From the NCBI RefSeq assembly GCF_000355765.4, contig NZ_CP021106.3:248001-312000 (forward strand): DNA of 64,000 nt, given 5' to 3'. A program made the translations under genes and the position numbers. The notes under the pieces are model-generated. The model worked only from the letters and a program-made list of their open reading frames with translations. It did not search any database and was not told where the DNA came from. Source of the stretch: Nitrosospira lacus. Its GTDB lineage: Bacteria > Pseudomonadota > Gammaproteobacteria > Burkholderiales > Nitrosomonadaceae. Positions 27,819 to 39,107 of this stretch are shown piece after piece (the first letter of the stretch is position 1; every line of letters starts with the position of its first letter).

Positions 27819-29198
27819 TTACTTCTCGCCCTTCGGTTTTTTGACGGGCCGCTTCCATCCATCAATGCTCATTTGTTTGGCGCGCGACAGGGTCAGCGTC
27901 TCCGGTGGCGTATCTTTGGTGATGGTCGAACCCGCACCAATGGTCGAGCCCTGCGCCACTCTCACCGGAGCCACCAATTGCGTATCGGAGCCGACAAACA
28001 CGTCATCCTCGATGATGGTCTGGTATTTGTTGGCACCATCGTAGTTGCACGTAATCGTCCCGGCGCCGATGTTGACATTCTTGCCTACCACGGAGTCGCC
28101 GATGTAACTCAGATGATTGGCCTTGCTACCGGCAGCGATGGAGCTGTTCTTGACTTCGACGAAATTGCCGATATGCACGTCGCTGGCAAGCGTTGTTCCA
28201 GGGCGGATACGGGCATAAGGGCCAATGCGGCAGTTTTTTCCGATTTCGGCGGATTCGATCAGGCTGAAGGGCGCGATCGCTGCCCCCGCCGCAACTTTGA
28301 CATTTCTCAGAATACTGTGAGCGCCCACTTTCACGCCATCATCCAGCTGCACATGGCCTTCGAAAATGCAATTGATGTCTATCTCCACATCCCTGCCGCA
28401 ATCGAGTCGGCCGCGAATATCAATGCGAGTCATATCCGCCAGGGTGACCCCCTGATTCAGCAGTTTTTTTGCACATTCATTCTGGTGGATACGCTCGAGC
28501 TCCGCCAGTTGCGTCTTGCTGTTGACGCCAATCGTTTCCCAGGCATGAGCTGGGTGAGCCGCGTCCACCTTCACGCCATCCTTGACTGCCATCGCCACAA
28601 TGTCGGTAAGGTAGTACTCCTTTTGTGCATTGTTGTTTCCCAGCTTGTGCAACCAGCCATGGAGATGCTGGTTTGGAATCACCATGATGCCGGTATTGAT
28701 CTCGCGGATTTGCCGCTGGGATTTGCTGGCATCCTTCTCTTCGACGATGGCAACGATGGCTTCTCTCTCATCCCGCACGATTCTGCCGTAGCCGGCAGGG
28801 TCAGCCAGCTCCACCGTCAGCAGGGCCAGATTTTTCTCCCCCGCCATTGCAATCAATCCCTTCAGGGTTTCGATTCCGGTCAACGGCACATCACCATACA
28901 GCACAAGCGTCATGCCGGTATTGTCCAGATGCGGCAGTGCTTGCATCAACGCATGGCCGGTACCCAGTTGTGGCGACTGCTGCACCCAGGTAAGACTCTC
29001 ATCGCCGATCGCCCGGGGCACAGCCTCGCCACCATGCCCGTAAACAACACAAACTCTTTGCGGCGATAATGCGCGCGCCGTATCGAGCACATGTCCGAGC
29101 AAGGATTTTCCGGCCAGCGGATGTAAAACCTTGGGCAGTGCCGAGTGCATGCGTTTGCCGAGTCCGGCAGCAAGAATGACGATATTTAGCTTGGACAT
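27819..29198 (-). CDS. glmU: Bifunctional UDP-N-acetylglucosamine pyrophosphorylase/GlcN-1-P acetyltransferase GlmU
   Basis: GlmU acetylates glucosamine-1-phosphate and transfers it to UTP to make UDP-GlcNAc, needed for peptidoglycan, LPS and probably the EPS here. The N-terminal uridyltransferase domain shows [31 protein letters not shown] and YGDVPLTG. The C-terminal half is a left-handed beta helix built of hexapeptide repeats, with the acetyltransferase histidine in [11 protein letters not shown] and [17 protein letters not shown]. Its 459 residues are standard. It is the first gene of the glmU-glmS operon. Confidence 0.97.
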   Translation of the reverse strand: MSKLNIVILAAGLGKRMHSALPKVLHPLAGKSLLGHVLDTARALSPQRVCVVYGHGGEAVPRAIGDESLTWVQQSPQLGTGHALMQALPHLDNTGMTLVLYGDVPLTGIETLKGLIAMAGEKNLALLTVELADPAGYGRIVRDEREAIVAIVEEKDASKSQRQIREINTGIMVIPNQHLHGWLHKLGNNNAQKEYYLTDIVAMAVKDGVKVDAAHPAHAWETIGVNSKTQLAELERIHQNECAKKLLNQGVTLADMTRIDIRGRLDCGRDVEIDINCIFEGHVQLDDGVKVGAHSILRNVKVAAGAAIAPFSLIESAEIGKNCRIGPYARIRPGTTLASDVHIGNFVEVKNSSIAAGSKANHLSYIGDSVVGKNVNIGAGTITCNYDGANKYQTIIEDDVFVGSDTQLVAPVRVAQGSTIGAGSTITKDTPPETLTLSRAKQMSIDGWKRPVKKPKGEK

Positions 29199-29337
29199 TT
29201 AATGAAGAATGGTCAGGATCCCTACTGCAAGCAGCAGGCGTTACTCTTTTGCGTATAGGCCGCAGACGGTAAACAGATCAGGGATAATGCTATTGATCCA
29301 GCGAGATACAAAGCGCATCATTGTTGATTTGAGCTGG

Positions 29338-29358
29338 ATTCCGGGTCAAGCCCGGAAT
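29338..29358. repeat. Palindromic element ATTCCGGG-TCAAG-CCCGGAAT
   Basis: A perfect 8-bp inverted repeat with a 5-base loop, flanked by GAGCTGG and GACGAATTC. The phrase resembles a small palindromic repeat that occurs in intergenic DNA of various proteobacteria; copy number in this genome cannot be judged from one window. It has no T run, so it is not a terminator. Confidence 0.6.
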
Positions 29359-29631
29359 GACGAATTCATAGTATTTTCTCGGTGGACAAACTGTAAACGT
29401 TTCAGCCCCCGAAAAGATGACGTTAATTTATCACATTGCGCGCTTAAAATCCAAGTACCGGCGTCTTTTACGTGAATGCAGCCCACTCCGCGCCGCCTTT
29501 CACATGGATATGCCGCATTGGAAGACTTCGATCACAACCACGTTTGGTGATCATCCAATTTAAGCGGATTCTGTTTCAATGCCGTGTCAGCAATCCGTTT
29601 TTCCAAACATCTGGGGGCTTATTCCAAGAAT

Positions 29632-29656
29632 AAAAAAGGCGGCTATCGCCGCCTTT
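29632..29656 (-). terminator. Intrinsic terminator of the atp operon
   Basis: On the minus strand, 18 bases after the atpC stop, AAAGGCGG pairs with CCGCCTTT (8 bp, or 9 including the closing C-G of the loop) around a short loop. The second arm runs straight into a T run continuing as TTTTTTATTC. This is a classic rho-independent terminator and marks the end of the nine-gene atp operon. Confidence 0.92.
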
Positions 29657-29674
29657 GCATCTGAACTCAATGGA

Positions 29675-30094
29675 TCAATGCCCGCGTTTTCTCAGTTTCT
29701 GGATTGCCGCCAATTGCGCGATAGCCTCGCTTAGCTCAGCCTGGGCTCGCGCATAATCCATGGAAGAGGAACGATCCCTCATGGCATCTTCTGCGCGCTT
29801 CTTGGCTTCCATGGCTTTCGCCTCGTCGAGATTCGCGCCGCGCACGGCAGTATCGGCAAGAATGGTTACGACGTCCGGCTGTATTTCCAGCATGCCGCCG
29901 GACACGTAGACGAGCTCTTCTTCCTGCAATGGTGCCTTGATGCGCACCGATCCAGGCTTGATCCGGGTCAACATGGGCGTATGTTGCGGGTAGATACCCA
30001 CTTCCCCCGCTTCCGCCGGGGCTACCAGGAACTCGGCGGGGCCGGAATAGATCGACTCCTCCGCACTGACTATATCGACGTGGAACACACCCAT
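29675..30094 (-). CDS. atpC: F-type ATP synthase subunit epsilon
   Basis: The epsilon subunit of the F1 stalk, which couples rotation and can inhibit ATP hydrolysis. The start at ATG 30094 ([18 protein letters not shown]) has GGAAAG four to five bases upstream; the frame opens earlier only at a TTG. The beta-sandwich domain shows [17 protein letters not shown] and [20 protein letters not shown]; the C-terminal helical hairpin follows, ending KLRKRGH. It has 139 residues, a standard length. It is the last gene of the operon and is followed by the terminator. Confidence 0.95.
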   Translation of the reverse strand: MGVFHVDIVSAEESIYSGPAEFLVAPAEAGEVGIYPQHTPMLTRIKPGSVRIKAPLQEEELVYVSGGMLEIQPDVVTILADTAVRGANLDEAKAMEAKKRAEDAMRDRSSSMDYARAQAELSEAIAQLAAIQKLRKRGH

Positions 30095-30161
30095 TTTTCT
30101 TTCCGTTACCAATTGATTGGCTTACTTGATTTAAGAAGCCGGGTTTATGAAATCAATTCCT

Positions 30162-31556
<1,395 letters not shown>

Positions 31557-31570
31557 CTAAATCAAAATAT

Positions 31571-32452
31571 TTAAACCGCCGCCGCGCCGCCGACGATTTC
31601 CGACAATTCCTTGGTAATGGCAGCCTGGCGCGACTTATTGTAAATCAGCGTCAATTCGTTGATCACGTTGCCGGCATTATCCGACGCCGCCTTCATCGCC
31701 ACCATGCGAGCTGATTGTTCCGATGCCATATTCTCTGTCAGCGCCTGATAAATCAGCGCCTCGACGTACCGCACCATGATGTCATCAATAACCGGCTTGG
31801 CTTCGGGCTCGTAAATATAATCCCATACGCCACGCTGCCCGGTGGGCCCGTCGCCGGATTTCAGGCGCTCGTCGGAGAGCGGAAGCAATTGTTCCATCAC
31901 CGGTTCCTGCTTCATGGTATTGATGAAGCGCGTGTAAAAAATGTACACTCGATCGAAACGGTCCTGGGTGTAGCCATCCAGCAAGACTTTCACCGCCCCG
32001 ATCAGTTTCTCCAGATCCGGCGTATCACCCAGGCTTACGACATGGGAAATCACGCTGGCACCGAGGCGGTTCATAAATCCAAAACCCTTGTTGCCGATGC
32101 AGCACGCCTCGATCTGTTCGCCTTCCGCTTCCCACGTTTTCATTTTACTGACCGCCATGCGCAACACGTTCGTGTTGAGTCCGCCGCAAAGGCCTTTATC
32201 GGATGTGACCACGACAATGCCGATCCGTTTTACGGTGTCGCGCTCCACCAGAAATGGATGACGATATTCGGTATAGGCACGGCTCATGTGCGCGGCCACA
32301 TTGCGAATCTTCTCGCCATAGGGACGCGCTTTTTTCATGCGCTCCTGCGCCTTGCGCATTTTGGAGGCCGCCACCATTTCCATCGCGCGCGTGATCTTCT
32401 GCGTATTTTTTACGCTTTTGATCTTGTTGCGTATTTCTCTGCTGCCAGCCAT
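31571..32452 (-). CDS. atpG: F-type ATP synthase subunit gamma
   Basis: The central rotor shaft of F1. The N-terminus [35 protein letters not shown] is the conserved coiled-coil helix, here read in two parts as [17 protein letters not shown] and [25 protein letters not shown] is the family signature, and the C-terminal helix contains [15 protein letters not shown] and the terminal [17 protein letters not shown]. At 293 residues it is normal. It starts 3 bases after the atpA stop. Confidence 0.97.
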   Translation of the reverse strand: MAGSREIRNKIKSVKNTQKITRAMEMVAASKMRKAQERMKKARPYGEKIRNVAAHMSRAYTEYRHPFLVERDTVKRIGIVVVTSDKGLCGGLNTNVLRMAVSKMKTWEAEGEQIEACCIGNKGFGFMNRLGASVISHVVSLGDTPDLEKLIGAVKVLLDGYTQDRFDRVYIFYTRFINTMKQEPVMEQLLPLSDERLKSGDGPTGQRGVWDYIYEPEAKPVIDDIMVRYVEALIYQALTENMASEQSARMVAMKAASDNAGNVINELTLIYNKSRQAAITKELSEIVGGAAAV

Positions 32453-32455
32453 CGG

Positions 32456-33997
32456 TTAATAGGTTCCGTTCTTCTTGAATTCTTGAATCGCGGCATCAAG
32501 TTCTTTCTCGGTAGCCGCGTCGAGATCCTTGGTGGTCTCTATCTTGTCCATGATGGCGTTATATTTGCTGCGTATGTAGCCCTTCAGCGCCGATTCGAAT
32601 GCCAGGGCGCGCTTGACTTCCACATCATCCAGATACCCCTTATTGACGGCGAACAGGGTAATGGCCATTTCGGACACGCTCAAGGTGGCATATTGCGCCT
32701 GTTTCATCAATTCGGTCACCATTTTGCCGCGTTCCAGCTGTTTGCGGGTCGCTTCATCAAGATCCGAGGCGAACTGCGCAAACGCCGCCAGTTCGCGGTA
32801 TTGAGCCAATGCGAGACGCACGCCGCCACCCAGCTTCTTGATAACTTTTGTCTGGGCCGCACCCCCCACGCGCGATACCGAAACCCCCGCGTTGATCGCG
32901 GGACGTATACCGGCGTTGAATAAATCGGTTTCCAGAAATATCTGGCCATCGGTAATCGAGATGACATTGGTGGGAACGAAAGCGGTTACGTCACCCGCCT
33001 GAGTCTCAATCACTGGAAGTGCGGTGAGCGAGCCTGTCTTGCCCTTCACCGCGCCATTGGTGGCCTTCTCCACGTATGCCGCACTGACACGCGCGGCGCG
33101 TTCCAGCAAACGTGAATGCAGATAAAATACGTCACCGGGATAGGCTTCCCGTCCCGGCGGACGCCGCAGCAGCAGCGAAATCTGCCGGTAAGCCCACGCC
33201 TGCTTGGTCAGATCGTCATAAATGATGAGGGCGTCTTCACCCTTATCGCGGAAATATTCACCCATGGTGCAGCCGGAATAAGGCGCGATGAACTGCATCG
33301 CCGCCGATTCGGATGCGGTGGCGGCCACCACGATCGTGTACTCCATTGCCCCATGCTCTTCCAGCTTGCGTACTACGTTGGCGATGGATGAGGCTTTCTG
33401 CCCGATCGCGACATAGATGCAAACCATCTTCTCACCCTTCTGATTGATGATCGCATCAACCGCCACGGCAGTCTTGCCTGTCTGACGGTCACCGATAATC
33501 AATTCGCGCTGACCACGCCCGATGGGAACCATGGCGTCAATGGACTTGAGCCCGGTCTGCACCGGTTGATTCACCGATTGACGCCAGATTACGCCTGGCG
33601 CAATTTTTTCAATCGGCTCCGAGCGTTGTGTAGCTATCGGGCCTTTGCCGTCGATCGGCTGCCCCAGCGCGTTGACCACCCGGCCCATCAATTCTTCGCC
33701 TACCGGCACTTCCAGGATGCGGCCGGTGCACTTGACGATATCGCCTTCGGTAATGTGCTCGTACGAGCCCATGATCACCGCGCCCACGGAGTCGCGCTCG
33801 AGGTTAAGCGCAAGACCGAAAGTATTGCCGGGGAACTCCAGCATCTCGCCCTGCATCACGTCGGAAAGGCCATGGATACGCACGATGCCGTCAGTCACCG
33901 ACACAATGGTGCCCTGCGTACGGACTTCCGCGGAGACGGCGAGTCCCTCGATTCTACTTTTAATCAGTTCACTGATTTCGGATGGATTTAACTGCAT
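32456..33997 (-). CDS. atpA: F-type ATP synthase subunit alpha
   Basis: The non-catalytic nucleotide-binding subunit of F1. It starts [19 protein letters not shown] and has the P-loop [16 protein letters not shown], the Walker B region [37 protein letters not shown] and the conserved arginine in [13 protein letters not shown]. Its 513 residues match the usual size. The gene is 12 bp after atpH and 3 bp before atpG. Confidence 0.98.
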   Translation of the reverse strand: MQLNPSEISELIKSRIEGLAVSAEVRTQGTIVSVTDGIVRIHGLSDVMQGEMLEFPGNTFGLALNLERDSVGAVIMGSYEHITEGDIVKCTGRILEVPVGEELMGRVVNALGQPIDGKGPIATQRSEPIEKIAPGVIWRQSVNQPVQTGLKSIDAMVPIGRGQRELIIGDRQTGKTAVAVDAIINQKGEKMVCIYVAIGQKASSIANVVRKLEEHGAMEYTIVVAATASESAAMQFIAPYSGCTMGEYFRDKGEDALIIYDDLTKQAWAYRQISLLLRRPPGREAYPGDVFYLHSRLLERAARVSAAYVEKATNGAVKGKTGSLTALPVIETQAGDVTAFVPTNVISITDGQIFLETDLFNAGIRPAINAGVSVSRVGGAAQTKVIKKLGGGVRLALAQYRELAAFAQFASDLDEATRKQLERGKMVTELMKQAQYATLSVSEMAITLFAVNKGYLDDVEVKRALAFESALKGYIRSKYNAIMDKIETTKDLDAATEKELDAAIQEFKKNGTY

Positions 33998-34009
33998 TTC
34001 AAATAACTC

Positions 34010-34546
34010 CTAGCTTTTAAGTGCGACAGCCATGGCTTCCAGTTTACCGCGCACGGAGGCATCCAGCACTTCGTCGCCGATTTCAACTTTCACCCCGCCT
34101 ATCAATTCGGGATCGATACTTACCGTGGCTTCTATTTTGCGCTTGAACTTGATTTCGAGGCTGGCCACCAGATCTTTCAATTGCTCATCACTCATGGCAA
34201 ATGCGGAAGCAATTTTCGCTCCCAGCACGCCTTCGTGCTGAGTCTTCAGCTGTTCGAACAGCTCTCTCACCTCGGGCAATATTTCAATCCGGCCATTTTC
34301 CGCCAGCAGCACAATGAAATTGCGGCCTGCTTCATTGAATCTGTCGCCGCCTATGCTGAGAAGCAATTCGCCCAATCGCCCGGCCGGAACTTTTGGATTG
34401 CCGATGAGCGCACGTATATTGTCGTCCGCAGCGATGGTGGCGGCCAGCTGCAGCATGTCGGACCAAGCGGGAAGCGCATCGGTGGCTTTGGCCAGCCTGA
34501 AGACAGCCTCCGCGTAAGGTCGTGCGATGGTGCGGGCTTCAGCCAT
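34010..34546 (-). CDS. atpH: F-type ATP synthase subunit delta
   Basis: The peripheral-stalk cap that binds the top of F1. The 178-residue protein begins ARTIARPYAEAVFRLAKATD, the conserved helical domain, and contains the C-terminal motif VSIDPELIGGVKVEIGDEVLDASVRGKLEAM. It lies 3 bases downstream of atpF and 12 bases upstream of atpA, the normal place for delta. Confidence 0.97.
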   Translation of the reverse strand: MAEARTIARPYAEAVFRLAKATDALPAWSDMLQLAATIAADDNIRALIGNPKVPAGRLGELLLSIGGDRFNEAGRNFIVLLAENGRIEILPEVRELFEQLKTQHEGVLGAKIASAFAMSDEQLKDLVASLEIKFKRKIEATVSIDPELIGGVKVEIGDEVLDASVRGKLEAMAVALKS

Positions 34547-34549
34547 CGC

Positions 34550-35020
34550 CTAGAGCTCCGTTTTGATGGAAGCAAGCAGATCGGCGTGCGTTTTGGCGTC
34601 CACTTCGCGGTGCAGGATTTTCGCAGCACCCGCCAAAGCCAGATCGGCCACATGCTGCCGTAATGTTTCCCTGGCGCGGAAAACTTCCTGCTCCACCTCT
34701 GCCTTCGCACCGACGAGAATACGACTGCCTTCGTCTCTTGCGACGTTCTTCGCTTCCTCGACAATCTCGGACGCGCGTTTTTCGGCCTGAGCAATGATGT
34801 CAGCCGCCCGCTGCTTGGCTTCTCTCACCACATCGGCGGAACGATGGCTTGCCAGCTCCAGCTCCTGCTTGCCACGCTCGCCTGCCGCCAGACCGTCGGC
34901 GATGGTTTTCTGCCGGTTTTCGATCGCACGCATCAACGGGGGCCAAACGAACTTGACCGTGAACCAGATAAATATGGCGAACGCCATTGCCTGAGAAAAA
35001 AGCGTGAAGTTGATATTCAT
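34550..35020 (-). CDS. atpF: F-type ATP synthase subunit b
   Basis: The membrane-anchored peripheral-stalk subunit. The start at 35020 gives MNINFTLFSQAMAFAIFIWF, the conserved membrane anchor, followed by VKFVWPPLMRAIENRQKTIADGLAAGE and a long charged coiled coil to the end. The open frame to 35116 includes unrelated residues and is not used. It has 156 residues, typical for b. It lies 37 bp downstream of atpE. Confidence 0.97.
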   Translation of the reverse strand: MNINFTLFSQAMAFAIFIWFTVKFVWPPLMRAIENRQKTIADGLAAGERGKQELELASHRSADVVREAKQRAADIIAQAEKRASEIVEEAKNVARDEGSRILVGAKAEVEQEVFRARETLRQHVADLALAGAAKILHREVDAKTHADLLASIKTEL

Positions 35021-35057
35021 GGCTAGTCTCTGATTATGGTACCGGTAGCGGGCATTA

Positions 35058-36206
<1,149 letters not shown>

Positions 36207-36215
36207 CTATTCAAA

Positions 36216-36605
36216 CTATTTAATCCCGGCAGCGCTTGTTTCATCCGTTACAAACAGCGCCATGCCAAAAATCAGCACCGTAACCGCGAACGTTCCGATA
36301 AAACCGACCGCGACCACATCCTCATAAAGTGTCAAAACCAGCCAGAGCAATATGATCATGGTAATGATCTTTATCGCCTCCGCTTTCAGCGCAGTTATCA
36401 GGACACCCCCCGCGGTGGCACCCTGGTAGTGCGAGATCACCGCCGCAAAGGCAGCGGCGGAAATTATACTGATCACACCGCCCAATAGCGCGGAAGCCGC
36501 GCCATGAAACCCCCACAGCAGACCAAGGGTCAGCACCATTGCCACGGTGACGATCATTTGCCAACGCATGACAATGCGCACCGGCTTGTTTCGTATCCAA
36601 GGCAT
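36216..36605 (-). CDS. atpI: ATP synthase subunit I (AtpI-like)
   Basis: A 129-residue membrane protein with four hydrophobic segments, including WQMIVTVAMVLTLGLLWGF, ASALLGGVISIISAAAFAA and IITMIILLWLVLTLY. It matches the AtpI type that precedes atpB in proteobacteria and is thought to help c-ring assembly. Sequence conservation in this family is low, so position is part of the evidence. It is the first gene of the atp operon; the promoter must lie to its right. Confidence 0.88.
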   Translation of the reverse strand: MPWIRNKPVRIVMRWQMIVTVAMVLTLGLLWGFHGAASALLGGVISIISAAAFAAVISHYQGATAGGVLITALKAEAIKIITMIILLWLVLTLYEDVVAVGFIGTFAVTVLIFGMALFVTDETSAAGIK

Positions 36606-37068
36606 ATGTGGTGTCTGTCAGAAAACAGCGGCTTGGCGTGACGCTGGGCGGGTTGAAATTTTTTTCACAAGATCTGAATTTTTATTTCCCCAGCCGGCGC
36701 ACCCTTTCGGGGTTCATCTTTTGGGCCAGCCGAACCAGCAAGATTCCGCTATTCGGCATTGACTGAATTTCAAAACACGCGGATTTTAATCTGCTTGCGC
36801 GCGCCAGTCAATGGAAAGTCTTCCCGGCATCTTGGAGAATGACTATGAAAGTTATTAAAAGCATCACACTACGCGCTGAATTGATGCGATTGGCGCAGAT
36901 ATCGGGGCAGATCCATTGCGCAGCAACATATCTCTGAAAACAGCCGTTTTTATAGCGTTTAACACGGAAGCCGCGAGAAATTGGAGGGAATAGGAGTGCT
37001 GGAGGGACTTAACTCCTTTTCACTCTTAAACCCGAATCCGGTAGCTGACCGCTCGCTTGATGGATCAG

Positions 37069-37091
37069 CGATATGGTTAATAACCATATCG
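37069..37091. promoter_or_regulatory. 23-bp perfect palindrome, possible operator
   Basis: CGATATGGTTA, a central A, then TAACCATATCG: eleven bases on each side match exactly. Long symmetric sites of this type are often bound by dimeric regulators. It is 330 bases upstream of the PEP-CTERM start and 463 bases from atpI. No regulator gene is nearby. Confidence 0.55.
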
Positions 37092-37103
37092 TATTATTCG
37101 ACT

Positions 37104-37139
37104 CTCACCTTCCGGCTCACCTTCCGGCTCACCTTCCGG
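37104..37139. repeat. Three tandem copies of a 12-bp unit
   Basis: CTCACCTTCCGG occurs three times without a gap and without mismatch, 12 bases to the right of the 23-bp palindrome. Three exact copies indicate recent slippage or a functional binding array. It is too short and has no spacers, so it is not a CRISPR. Confidence 0.85.
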
Positions 37140-37321
37140 GTATGGCCGCTACGGGATGAATTGCATGGTTTTTGCGGCCCATATGGCTGCGTTGCAACTT
37201 TTCCCGCATTCCAAAACCACACGATTCACCCGTTCAGTTACCGGATTAGGTTGAATACTTATGACGAGAATGTCGAAAATTTTTACATATATAAATGCCA
37301 TCGGGCGGCATCGAGCCATAA

Positions 37322-37340
37322 TAAGATGATTATCATGATT
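37322..37340. promoter_or_regulatory. Fur-box-like sequence
   Basis: Read on the minus strand, these 19 bases match the Fur consensus (GATAATGATAATCATTATC) at 14 positions, including the central GATAATCAT exactly. The site is 80 bases upstream of the PEP-CTERM start codon, a suitable place for repression by iron. The surrounding DNA is AT-rich, so a chance match is possible. Confidence 0.35.
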
Positions 37341-37420
37341 ATTATATTGAGGTCCGATTATTGCTTCAGTTTAAAATTGCGGTTATTTTGCTTCGCTCAG
37401 ACCCTTTGACAGAGATAGCA

Positions 37421-38359
37421 ATGAAAATCATATATCCCTCGATTTTATCGACAGCACTGATCGCGAGCCTGAGCTTGCCGGTGCAAGCGAACACAATCAA
37501 TGTGTTGTGGTATACCTATGCTGATCCGGCCTCGGAATACCGGCAGAAATTTTCGCAATTGGCCAGTATTGTGCATACACTTCCTCAAAGTGATGGGTCA
37601 GGCTGGAATCTGACGTACTGGGATGCCAGCAGCGCTGCGGCCCCGGATTTTTCCGCCTATAACGTACTGGTAGTCGAAAGCGGGGAATCCTTTAGGACCG
37701 GAGCGACGCCAGGCGGGCCGTTGGCAATACCAAATTACAGTGGCATCCTGAATAATAGAGCGGCAATAGAGGCTGTCCGGGGTGATCGAACCTTTATCAC
37801 TGCCGCTGACTCCGACTTTCATGCGCTGCGCGGCGACACGGGAAATATTCCTGATAACCCGAGTGCCCCCGACGGGGGCGGAAAATGCGCGCCCGCGTTG
37901 ACCGCATCCAGTTGTTGGGATGGCGCTTTGGGTCATTCGGTGAATGCGATCAATTGGGCGGGAAGCGGTCATGGCCTTGGAATAGTTTCGTTCCTGGATG
38001 GCGAGCACCCGGGATCTTTTTGGTGGACGAACGCAAATTCCTTCCTGCATGATGAACTTGCCGGACATGTGAATTATGCTGGTGCGGACCAGAACCCGAT
38101 CATTAATCCCTTGCAGGCAGCCTACCCCTTCAATTCCGGACTTACTTCCCAAGGGCTTTCGGATTGGGATAATTCATTTCATGCGACTTTTCTGCCAATC
38201 GACGGCTATATACAAATTGTCGACTCAAGTCTGAGGCCGGGTTCCGCCGTGGCTATTGCCACATCCGTTGTCCCGGAACCGGAAATCTACGCTATGTTGC
38301 TGGGAGGTCTTGCCCTGATAGGGGCGATAATCCGTCGCAGAAAAGAATCCAGCACTTGA
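37421..38359 (+). CDS. PEP-CTERM sorting domain-containing protein
   Basis: A 312-residue exported protein with all features of an exosortase substrate. The ATG at 37421 gives a signal peptide (IIYPSILSTALIASLSLPVQAN). The C-terminus has the sorting signal VPEPEIYAMLLGGLALIGAI followed by the basic IRRRKESST. Between them is a domain beginning TINVLWYTYADPASEYRQKF with NVLVVESGESF, FITAADSDFHALRGDTGN, GHGLGIVSFLDGEH and SFWWTNANSFLHDELAGH. The pattern of short strands and glycine turns recalls a flavodoxin/class I glutamine amidotransferase-like (ThuA-like) fold, but no catalytic triad can be assigned. The gene stands alone, downstream of a region with several regulatory-looking repeats. Confidence 0.9.
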   Translation: MKIIYPSILSTALIASLSLPVQANTINVLWYTYADPASEYRQKFSQLASIVHTLPQSDGSGWNLTYWDASSAAAPDFSAYNVLVVESGESFRTGATPGGPLAIPNYSGILNNRAAIEAVRGDRTFITAADSDFHALRGDTGNIPDNPSAPDGGGKCAPALTASSCWDGALGHSVNAINWAGSGHGLGIVSFLDGEHPGSFWWTNANSFLHDELAGHVNYAGADQNPIINPLQAAYPFNSGLTSQGLSDWDNSFHATFLPIDGYIQIVDSSLRPGSAVAIATSVVPEPEIYAMLLGGLALIGAIIRRRKESST

Positions 38360-38577
38360 CCCCAAATCCGGAATACCCGATTTTCATGCAGCGGATGTCA
38401 GTAGCTGGGTGACCCTCTGCATGTTGTTGCCGCAAGGCAGGGTAAAAGCGCGCTATTGTTGAAGTACGCAAAAGGTGCCCTGCTGCATCGAGAGGTCATC
38501 TATCTCATTACATTGTCCCCAGGGAGTCATTCAGGATGCCGGAATAATATATGACATCAAGATTTTTGCAGCTTGTA

Positions 38578-39051
38578 TCATTGCCCATCTCTATCCGGCG
38601 CCCGATAGAACTCGACGAAGAAGCGAACTGGACCCAAAGGCTCCACATTATGCAGGACTTCCGGCACAACAATTCCAATCTTGTCCGGGAACAGCTCTGT
38701 TTCCACTCCGAGGGCCGGCACACGGTAACGTAACCTGCCCTCCTCCACATTTATCTTTGCCCATACACCGGTTTTTGTGGAATGATCTTTCCTCAGAGCG
38801 GCCGGTACCGATTCTTCGGTAAATTCGGATGTGCGTTTGTAGGCGATAAAATCGTCCGGAAGCTCAAATTTTTCGCATCGAACGCAATTGAGAGTCTTCC
38901 CCAACATGCTGTTGCGACCCTGCTCATCGGTTACCCACGGGCGGTTGATAAATGGCGGATTATGCCGCACATGCTGCGGATGGCCGCAACTGAGAATGGC
39001 TATCGGATCACCTTCACTATCCACTTCGAATCCTGTAATCGCTCGTTCCAT
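38578..39051 (-). CDS. DUF3565-DUF1971 (TehB-like cupin) fusion protein
   Basis: A 157-residue protein with two recognisable parts. Residues 1-62 match DUF3565: ERAITGFEVDSEGDPIAILS, CGHPQHVRHNPPFINRPWV and the pair NCVRCEK; the conserved His and Cys residues suggest metal binding. Residues about 65-152 match DUF1971, the cupin-like domain found at the N-terminus of some TehB tellurite-resistance proteins: IAYKRTSEFTEESVPAAL, TKTGVWAKINVEEGRLRYRV and NVEPLGPVRFFVEFYR. Neither part has an established reaction. It stands alone between the PEP-CTERM gene and a deacetylase, with no visible operon partner. Confidence 0.85.
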   Translation of the reverse strand: MERAITGFEVDSEGDPIAILSCGHPQHVRHNPPFINRPWVTDEQGRNSMLGKTLNCVRCEKFELPDDFIAYKRTSEFTEESVPAALRKDHSTKTGVWAKINVEEGRLRYRVPALGVETELFPDKIGIVVPEVLHNVEPLGPVRFFVEFYRAPDRDGQ

Positions 39052-39107
39052 AAATAATCAAAATAGCAAATCGTTAGAAAAATCCATTGTGTCGTATGAT
39101 GGCTGAA

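Larger units (their letters stand above)
29199..29674. other. 476-bp intergenic region between atpC and glmU
   Basis: The region contains the atp operon terminator at its right end (29632-29656), a small palindromic element (29338-29358) and presumably the glmU promoter. No gene with a ribosome site or recognisable product is seen. Confidence 0.6.
36606..37420. other. 815-bp intergenic region between atpI and the first PEP-CTERM gene
   Basis: This divergent region should hold the atp operon promoter (minus) and the PEP-CTERM gene promoter (plus). It is AT-rich towards the right. It contains a 23-bp palindrome (37069-37091), a 3 x 12-bp tandem repeat (37104-37139) and a Fur-box-like site (37322-37340), listed separately. 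An open frame at 36981-37409 on the plus strand translates the repeats and has no family resemblance, so I do not call it a gene. Confidence 0.6.

Noticed and set aside
27645-29069. 474-codon plus-strand open frame
   Set aside because: Antisense to glmU and the glmS 5' end; product composition is unlike a real protein.
37104-37139. 3 x 12-bp repeat as a mobile-element or attachment-site trace
   Set aside because: No integrase, transposase or tRNA gene nearby; short slippage repeat is the simpler reading.
36981-37409. 142-codon frame upstream of the PEP-CTERM gene
   Set aside because: It translates the 12-bp repeat and AT-rich regulatory DNA, has no ribosome site and no resemblance to a family.
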